Below, piece after piece: positions 11,534-20,800 of a stretch of 64,000 nucleotides of DNA. The stretch spans positions 13,534,001 to 13,598,000 of the forward strand of contig NC_135155.1 of the NCBI RefSeq assembly GCF_050948215.1, written 5' to 3'. Position numbers and translations under genes: made by a program. The stretch comes from Halictus rubicundus (taxonomy: Eukaryota; Arthropoda; Insecta; Hymenoptera; Halictidae). Every line of letters starts with the position of its first letter. The first letter of the stretch is position 1. The notes beneath the pieces are model-generated. The model saw only the letters and a program-made list of their open reading frames with translations. It did not search any database and was not told the origin of the DNA.

Positions 11534-12323
11534 TCGCGACATCGAGCGATGACTCCTGGCGAAGACCTCGAACATAACCTACTAAACAGCTGTGTTATTC
11601 GTTTCTTTGCAATCATTAAAACATTTAATATTTATGCAAAATTTAAATTATCCGTTGCAAAAATGTGGGGCTACTGATGTCCTCTTCCCCCTGATCATTT
11701 TTGCTGCTTCAAATTACAGCTGCTACTCATTCTAATCAAACTTCAATTTCTAGTATCCCGAATGATATGCACGAAGAACTATAGTGGCCCTCGCGACATC
11801 GAGCGATGACTCCTGGCGAAGACCTCGAACATAACCTACTAAATAGCTGTGTTATTCGTTTCTTTGCAATCATTAAAACATTTAATATATATGCAAAATT
11901 TAAATTATCCGTTGCAAAAATGTGTGGCTACTGATGTCCTCTTTTCCTTGATCATTTTTGCTGTTTCAAATTCCAGCTGGTACTCATTCTAATCAAATTT
12001 CAATTTCCACCGATAGTATCCCGAATGATATGCACGAAGAACTATAGTGGCCCTCGCGACATCGCGCGATGACTCACGGCGAAGACCTCGAACATAACCT
12101 ACTAAATAGTTATGTTATTCGTTTCTTTGCAATCGACAATTTCTTGACTGCGGATTTTTATGCAAAATTAAAATTACCCGTTGCAAAAATGTGAGGCTAC
12201 TGATGTCCTCTTTCCCCTGATCATTTTTGCTGTTTCAAATTACAGCTGCTACTCATTCTAATCAAACTTCAATTTCTAGTATCCCGAATGATATGCACGA
12301 AGAACTATAGTGGCTCTCGCGAC
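11534..12323 (+). repeat. Three tandem units of about 260 bp
   Basis: TCGCGACATCG-GCGATGACTC starts units at 11534, 11791 and 12054, and a final TCGCGAC at 12317 marks the end (spacing 257, 263, 263). In unit 3 the middle differs, carrying GACTGCGGATTTTTATGCAA at 12145, the motif scattered over the whole window. Confidence 0.9.
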
Positions 12324-12592
12324 TTTTCCCAATTAAATTGCTATACATATCTCGATAAACGTAGAAATTTGATAATACAGAAATCGCGTTGAATTACAGC
12401 TGCGATGGTTTTTAGTGGCGCCACAGAATCGTGGGTTCGATTTGCGAGCACAGAAGGTTAAACATTTTAGCGAGCGCTGTTTAGCGAGCTGCCGGCCGTT
12501 TCATTCCGTTTTCAATTTACGGAGCCCACGAATCAATTAAATCGGAGAGTCTTGGAAATGATCGGGCGAACGCGATCGGTAATTACAATGAG

Positions 12593-12623
<31 letters not shown>

Positions 12624-13634
12624 GTCTTTACATTATAGGTATACGTATCGGGGCCGGTGGTGTGCGGAGGCTCATAAATCGACGATCGAACGTCCATCAC
12701 TACCGAAGCGAGTGAACGCGCAGCACCGGTCGTCCTTTCCTGATGCTCTCGGGGTCCTTCATGTCCGTTGGCCGAACCTGTGGCCTCGCCATTAAATTGA
12801 CGCCCGCTGGGACTCGTATTTGCATAACCCGACGCCATACGACCGATCCCTATCGACGTACCCGCGACCCGCGTGGGAAACTACCCTTCCTTCGCGATTT
12901 CGACCCGCGCCGAGGACAATCTTAAATGGCGGCCCGCCAATGGCGGTGGCTGATACTTTGGGAGGAGTCTGAAATCCTCCTCCGCGAAATCATTGGATGA
13001 TTGCGAAACTTCCTGCTCGAGTTTCGATGCACGGCAGAGCCTCGTTCAACGCTTTGACCGCCACGCTGGTCGTACAGTCGGCGACGAAATTAAGCGGACA
13101 CCCTTCAAAAACTAATTAAAACCAAATTCCTTTAAAAACTATAATAACTTGAGTTTTTTGAGCTGTGAGAAAGTTCACTTCTCTTCTTCGTTATAAACAA
13201 TTTTGCGGCAAGTTTCTTTAACAAGAAACACCGATGACGGATGACCATTACTTTTTATACACCCTGTAGGTATAATTATGATTTTTAAGTAGACAGCTCT
13301 CATTTTTAAGCAATTCTATAGAAAATGCTGACTATTTGTTACGAGCGAAAATAAAACACATTTACAAAAACCGGAAATTTAAATGGAGCGTCTACGACTC
13401 CGGGTCAAGATGGACCCAGCCGCGCAGAGGTCAGAAGACGACTCGGCCGCGATTGCAACGGCGGACCACACACGATGCAGGCTTGTTGTGAGTCGGTAAC
13501 GTCGATTAGCATTCGCGAGCGTATCTCGCTGGTGGCAGAGCGACGAATACGAGCCGAAAAAGGGGGACGCGGCATAAATGGTCACGGATCTATCGTCGGC
13601 CGATGCACGGACAAAGCCGACAGTGGACCATAGA
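12324..13634. other. Intergenic upstream of CFAP43
   Basis: Holds (CT)n at 12593-12617 and a GC-rich stretch at 12640-13100. Nothing else can be named. A non-coding first exon of CFAP43 could lie in 13400-14277, where composition is GC-richer, but no splice site can be assigned. Confidence 0.35.
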
Positions 13635-13648
13635 GTTGCCACGATGAC
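13635..13648 (+). promoter_or_regulatory. Candidate RFX X-box upstream of CFAP43
   Basis: GTTGCC-AC-GATGAC fits the X-box pattern RYYNYY-N(1-3)-RRNRAC bound by RFX factors, which switch on ciliary genes in worms and flies. It lies about 640 bases before the CFAP43 start codon in a GC-richer stretch. A second half-site (GGTTGCC, minus strand) lies near 13699 and a YY1/Pho-like GCCATCTTTG at 13757-13766. The pattern is degenerate, so chance is possible. Confidence 0.4.
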
Positions 13649-14277
13649 GTATGAGCCACCGGACCCCCTTTGTGTCGCCTTGAATACCTCTTAAATTGGG
13701 CAACCAGCCGACGACGCGCGTCGGTGGGGCTACTGAATATCGTGGCTGATACCGCCGCCATCTTTGGAACTGTTCCGCGATTTATCACCGCGTTCCCTGA
13801 CGATTCGCATCGCGCTTTCATTCGTGCGGAAACTGCACTCGCTTTCGCCTCCGATGACCTTCGTGTCAGCCTCTTGCTACGCCATAACCCTTTCGGCATT
13901 TTTCAGAACGCTAACATTCTCCTTTAGAAAAGTTATAGTGCGCGGCGAGGTCTTAACACACTCGCACCGGATGACGTATATGCGGTTTTAGATTCTTCAA
14001 ACTGCCTTTGAAATAACACGAATTCGTAAATTTTTAACAACACCTTGGCTGTACTTTCAAATTTTTATTTCATTGTTTAGAATTGCAAAATGGCGAAGTT
14101 ATACAATTCTATCGATTTTATCAATTGTTTCTGCCAACTTCCGTCAACCACAAAATCAAGCTTTAGCCACACCTGCGAGGTTAACTTTTCCGAAAGCTGT
14201 CGTAAAACTTGAATCCCAATTTCATCGAGGTTCAAACGCAAAGCGAAACAGATTAAAAAGAAGTTAATTATCCAAAA

Positions 14278-14839
14278 ATGCAAAAAGATGGCTGGAGACC
14301 TTACTGGCTCCGAGGAGGCAGCATCGAAGACATGGTCTTCGTGGGCAAGGACGTCATGGCATGGTGCACGGGAGTGCACATTCTGTTCTACAACGTAGCG
14401 CAGCAGAAAGAGACGATTCGATGGTGTTACAATACTGAAGTGGGCGAGGGTGCGAAATGCCTATCAGGTCATTCCACTCTGCCGATCTTCTGCTTCGCCG
14501 AGAGAGTGAGCCAACCGAAAATTCTGATTTATTCTTATCCTTCGATGACGCTGATTTCCGAGTGCCTAGGTGGCACTAGGAATAAGTATTTGTCCACTGC
14601 GTTCACTGCTCACGACCACATGGTGTCCGTTGGATGGTACCCTCATTTTCCTTTGATCGTCTGGGCTTGGAGGACCGGTGAGAAGATTGCCAGAGTGAAC
14701 ACTTCTATACATGATGAAGTTGGACAGATCTTGAGGATCACCCAGGTTGGACCTAACGTTGCTGCTCAGATGGGCAAGACCTGTGGGAAATTGTATACTT
14801 GGGAGCTGGACATCGTGGGGAAGACTGTGACTCTTCAAG
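14278..14839 (+). CDS. CFAP43: CFAP43 exon 1: start of first WD propeller
   Basis: Residues 1-187 plus one base of codon 188. The ATG follows an in-frame stop at 14254, so this is the first coding exon unless a non-coding leader exon lies upstream. The donor is CAAG|GTACAG at 14840. Blade-like segments such as LIYSYPSMTLISECLGG and FPLIVWAWRTGEKIA are typical of the degenerate WD repeats of axonemal proteins. If the donor were ignored, the frame would read on only 13 more residues to a stop. Confidence 0.9.
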
Positions 14840-17800
14840 GTACAGTGCTAGACTTTTATGTAGGGGAAAGAAATAAATTGTAGAAAATTGGTTGGATTAA
14901 TATTTGTTGACACGTCACTGTCTGGACGTTTAAAATGTTTAGCTTGAATGTCCACGAAAATGATTCAGTGTCAGCTAGTCAAAGCAAATCTAAATCATAC
15001 TAACGATTTCCCCACGTAAATCTAAACATCCTATTTCTACATAATTTTTACCAAATACCCACTCCATTTCCTCAAAGCACCAGATAAATCTGCAAACACA
15101 AGTGGCAAATCAAGTCAACGAAGATAAATTACTTTTTGCACTATTGCGACTCTCATAGAAAAAAATCGACCCTCAATATCATTTTACCAAAACCCACCCC
15201 CTTTTCGCAGAGTTAGAGATGAATTTGTCACTCGAGAGTTGAAGCGTGGGTAAAAAATTATTCAATATCGGGTAATTAAGGGAGCACTAAATGAAATTAT
15301 TTTTTAAACAACTCCAACCCCCATATGTAGCTAAAGGTCGACCGTGAACATAATTTTTACCAAAGACCACCCCTTTTCCCAGAGTTGGAGATGAATTTGT
15401 CACTCGAGGGTTGAAGCGTTGGTAAAAAATTATTCAATATCGGGTAATTAAGGGAGAACTAAATGAAATTATTTTTTAAACGCTTTCGACCCCCATACGT
15501 AGCTAAATATCGACCGTGAACATAATTTTTACCACAGCCCATCTCTTTTCTCAGAGTTAGAGATGAATTTGTCACTCGAGAGTTGAAGCGTGGGTAAAAA
15601 ATTATTCCATATCAGATAATTAAGGGAGAACTAAATGAAATTATTTTTTAAACGCTTTCGACCCCCACACATAGCTAGAAGTTGGCCCTAAGCATAATTT
15701 TGACCAAAATCCCGTTTTTCTGAGAGTAAATGATTCAACGTGGTCAAGGACGGTTCAAGTCAATTTATTTCTTCAACGATTGCAACCGCCATATTTGGCC
15801 AAAAGTTTGCTCTCAGCATGATTTTAATAAAAACCCACCCTTATTTCTCAGACCACGAGATATACCTACCGAAGAAGAATCCAATCTTGTGGATAGACTG
15901 GTGTCCAACCAGTCAGGACCCTCTCCTAGCCCTCACAGACATGGAAGGTCACGTCTACCTGAGCAACTACGACGGCACCGTCGTCCACCGCATCATCCTC
16001 TCCCAACGGTGCGGCGTTTGCACGGATTACGAGGTGCCGATGGTCAACTGGTTCAACGGCGGAATCATTCTGCGCACCACCTTCTGCCAAATTCGATACT
16101 TCGCGAAGAACCCGAAGACGCACAGATGGCAAAAAGTGTGGTACGTGAAACTCGAGACAAGGCCGTGCATCCTGGTAACTCACCCCATCAGGGACGACTG
16201 GTGTTTCTATCACACGTTCGAGGGATATCTCATGCAGATCGATCTGTCGCAAGGCACAGACAATCCCACAGTGAAAGACGTGATCGATTACGGCGCCAGT
16301 TTCAAATTCATGGACTTCGTTTATCCTTGGTGTCATCACGTGGTCGGCTCCGATAATTTGAAGGAGTTGATCGTCCTCGAGAGCTATAGCGGCACACAGG
16401 TGTCGATCGTGGATCCAGAGATCCAGAGCGAGATCACTTGCCAGGCTTCGCATCCCGATTATCCGATGGTCGTTCTGGGGACTCAGCAAGGCCGATTGGT
16501 TTTTGTTAGCTTCCTTAATCCTGAGGAACCGAGGGTCATTGCGAGCCTGCAGCTGCAGAAAAGAGCTCTCGATTTAATCAAGTTCTCTCATAGTGGAAGG
16601 TGATGTGAAATTATGTCGTAATTATGGACGAAGAAATATTGAATAATTATGGGAGAAAAAGGGTACTTCAGAATTCAGGGGTGAAGCGACCAAATTTTGT
16701 TTTCTTGGAAATCCTCTTTATTGATTACTAGATTGTGGACTTTTATGTCAAATAAAAATTGTCCGTATTAATTGCGAGATACAGGAGGTACATAGATATT
16801 TGTTTCTTTTTTTCAATAATTCTGATGGATTGAAAATAACTTATTTATTTTTCTTTTAACTTACACATACTTATCTAGTAATTTGATTAACTTTATTATA
16901 CAGTGATATCGCTGGGATTTTCGGGAAAATAATTTACGTTACCGTGGGAATAGTTCATAATAAAATAATAAATTATTTATAACAAATGTCTCACAACACC
17001 AGGTCCCTGATAGCAGCAGAGACTCTTCGTGGCAACTGCTTCTGCATCAGCCTTCGTCCAGAGAAAGCCTACACAGTGCAAGCTTTGCTGCAACCCCATA
17101 GAAGAATCAGTGACGCGTTGATCTACGAACGATCTAGGGGATTGACAGTCCTGTTGCTGCTCGTCGAAACGAAACAGCAGACAGTAGGCCAGCGCCTGAA
17201 AGTGTACGTCGTTCCAGAAGACGAAAATCTGATCGTCGAGTCTACAGAGACTTTGGATCTACCTGGAATCTATAAGAACTTATGGTATCATCCCTCGAAC
17301 CCAATGACGCTCATAGGAACGCCATATTTGTCCCGGCAGCTGCGGGTCCAGACGATTCAGGATTTCAGGAGTGTCGCCATAGTGGATGGTTTATTGACTG
17401 GTCACCATGTCAAGCAGGCGAATTTGTTTGTTGACAGACAGTGGTTAACTACCACTGCCTTCGACGGTTTAGTTTATGTGAGGGACAAGACGCTGAGGAA
17501 AGTGGTTGCTTATTTCATGTCGCACCATAGATCGGACTTTGGCGGTGTGAAGGCTATTGTTAACAGAGCTGGAGATCTGGTCGTTGTTTTGGGGTATGAT
17601 GGCTCCATGGTCGCCATGAAACAGGTTCGTTTTTTAGCTTTTAGAGGTTTTCGTTCTGGGGCAGGTAGGGCAAGAAAATTCCTACGAAAAATAAAAATGA
17701 CGGGTTGCAAGGTGCAGAAGCCAAATAAAAATATTTTGCGTCCTTTAAAAATTGTCTAGAATTCAGAATGATACACGAAATTCCTTCAATTTTTGTATTC

Positions 17801-20800
17801 TAGCAGTAAACTTTGGTTTAATTGCGGTGTTAGGTCTGTGGTTAATTATGTAGTACATTTGTAAAAGTGTTGGGAATGTTACTTACACTCTACACAGTTT
17901 TTCTCGATTAGAGGTGTTTTATTTTCAATGATTTTTTCAATGAAATTTTTCTTGGCGTATTCGTGGAATTTTTCTGATTAAAATAAGCCCAAACATGACA
18001 TAGTTTGGATCAGATTTATTTGTTTAATCCACGATTTCGTAGAACCTCGATTATCCGAACTAGTGAATGGGACACACGAGTGTTGGGACGGTGCTAGATT
18101 AGATTTTTACTGATTTGTACAATGAATCTCTACAATGAACTGAGGAGGGTGCAATTTGAGGAAAGTTGAGACGTCAGTTCGGATAATGGAGGTTCTGCTA
18201 AATCGTGAATTAAACAAACGCACACCTTTCGAATTGTGTCGTGTTTGGGCTCGTTTTGATCGGAAAAATGTCCCGAATATTCTGGCAAAGGTTCCACCAA
18301 AAACAAAAATGTTCTTAACATAGAAGGCACATAGAAGCAAAATATTACTTTTTCCATTACACCGCTGAAATTCAACTTACAAGGGATTACGAGGAATGCA
18401 AAGCCAGCGTTAACAAAACATACGATTCACACTTCAGCTGCAATAAATCTCGTGCCTCCTTCTTCCTCCAGCGCAGGATAATCCATCCCCGAGTTCTGCA
18501 CAGGGCCAGCCAGCCTTGCACCGTGTGGACTACACTCTCTACGACAAGAACCGTAAGAAGATCCATTCCGATTATACTAATTTGGGTGCGGAGGCCCTAG
18601 AAATGCTGTCAGGTTCGACGCACAAGTTCCCCGATTCAGAGGGGTTCGAGAACAAGACGTGGACCGAATGGAGGAAGGAAGTCCAGTTGCAAAAAGAAAC
18701 GGCCCAGAGCGAGGAAGAAAGGGCACAGATTTTGCAGGACTTCGAGGTGCTGAAGGCCAAGGTGAAGGCTCTGCTGGACGCGAACGAGAGCTGTCCTGAA
18801 ATCGAGAGACTTCCGGTGGCAGCGTTCGATCTCGACCGAACTGGACGGGATCATAAATTGCAAACCAGCCGCAATCAGTGCGAGGATCTTCGTCTAGAGC
18901 TTGAGCATAACATTCGTGAGATGAAGAGGGTGTCGAATTGGTTGAAGGAGACTTTCTGGGAGCCTCAGGAGGTGCTGGGCAAGGCTCTGACCGCCATCTT
19001 TGGTGAGAGAACGGTGGTGAATTATCCTTCGGTTGCTGAGGATCCGACGACCAAGGATCTGCTGCAGTATGCGCAGTTTTCGAAGGACAGTGTGCAGATG
19101 ATCCTCGAAGAGGATACTTTTCGTCCTTGGCAGCTGTATACTGCTGAGGAGCTAGAAATGGAGATTAACAAGTGCATGACGCTGCATCAAGGGGAGCACA
19201 TGAAGATGGATATGTGGCTGGAGGAAGAGGAAGAAGAGAAGGGGATCTCTGAGGAGGAGCTGGCTAGGCAGAGGGCTATGGATGGTGAGGATTTTTAAAA
19301 ACATTGAAAACAAAATTTTGGAAAATGTTTGTCAATGACTAAGTAGTCCAGGATGTTTTATTTCATTCTCGAGTGGCATCGTTTATTTTGGATTTTGCAG
19401 AGCTGTAGCCAACGCCAAGATTAATTGAAAGGCATGTTATTGCGCTGTGACCTTCAGATGACCTTGATTCTAAAAGTTTGTCATTATAAAATGTAACCGC
19501 ACGTTCGAAATAAGACCAGCATTGTCAAACTGATAAGTTTATTAACTAGATCCAGTGATGACAACGATACGGTTTTGTATTATTTTGTTTACGTTTGTTA
19601 TTACTATTGTATTAGTATTGTTGTCATCATTGGATCTACTCATTAATCCTACGAGCTTGACAGCCTTAATCTTCTTAATTAATTTAAATTCATTTTCTGT
19701 ATTAATCTCTAGGCTGATAGAACTAAACCTTTTGAATTGTATGTCATCTGAAGGTTATCTCAAGGTTACAGTGTAATAGGTCTTTGAACTCGTTTTAACG
19801 TTAGTTACAGTTTCCGTAGGACAGAATAATATTAAAGCATTAATCTCAAAGAATAATCTTTTGTATTGAAGGACTGTCGGAGCAGCGTTTATAATAATAA
19901 AAGATTATGTTGTTTGTTTATTGTGTAGGAACTATTGTGTACCGGTTCATAGAGCAGACGCCCAATTATTCTCAATTGGAGTCGTACGGATTCGATCACG
20001 TGATGTTGAACAATCGGTTTTTGTTGAACGATTGTGCGAAAATTCGGAGTTACTTTAATACAGCGTTTGAGCAGGTGTATGCTCTGAAGGAGAGGGAGAT
20101 GAACGTGATCAGAGAAAGGATTGAGAGAATATGTTATATCAATTCTGAGCTGCAGACCATGTTCGGTGGAAGAGTGTCTTATATACCTGTCGATCCTACT
20201 TGGCACTGGCAGGTTAGTGTTTTGGACGTATGGTAAATTAACATGTAGACGGCGTAGTATAGAATTTATTAAATTGTGATAAGCGTGAGAATTTAAACAC
20301 GTTGGGAATTAGAAATGCTGGGAACAGTGAATCGGGAATATTCACAATAGGAAGCAAGGAATATTGTGAACAAAACACAGTACATTCTAAAGATGCGGAA
20401 TAGGGAATATTGAGGTCTAGAAATAATGAATATTGGTAACAGACAATAGTGTATATTACAGATAAGGAATAGAAAATATTGTGTATAAATAATGGCGAAT
20501 ACTGAATATTATGGAATAGGGACTATTGAATACTGAATATTAGGGAATATGGAATATTGAACACTATGGAATAGGGGATATTGAATATTGAATATTGAAT
20601 ACTAAGGAATACGGAATATTGAATATTGAATATTAAGAAATATTGAATATTGAATATTAAGGAATAGAGAATATGAATGTTGAGTATTAAGGAGTAGAGA
20701 ATATTGAATACTGAATATTAAGGAATAGAGATTATTGAATATTGAATATTAAGGAATAGGAAATATTGAATATTAGGGAATAGAATATATTGAGAGTTGG

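Noticed and set aside
15730..16489. Frames on both strands overlapping CFAP43 exon 2
   Set aside because: Only the frame that joins exons 1 and 3 in phase has WD-repeat character; the others are shadows.
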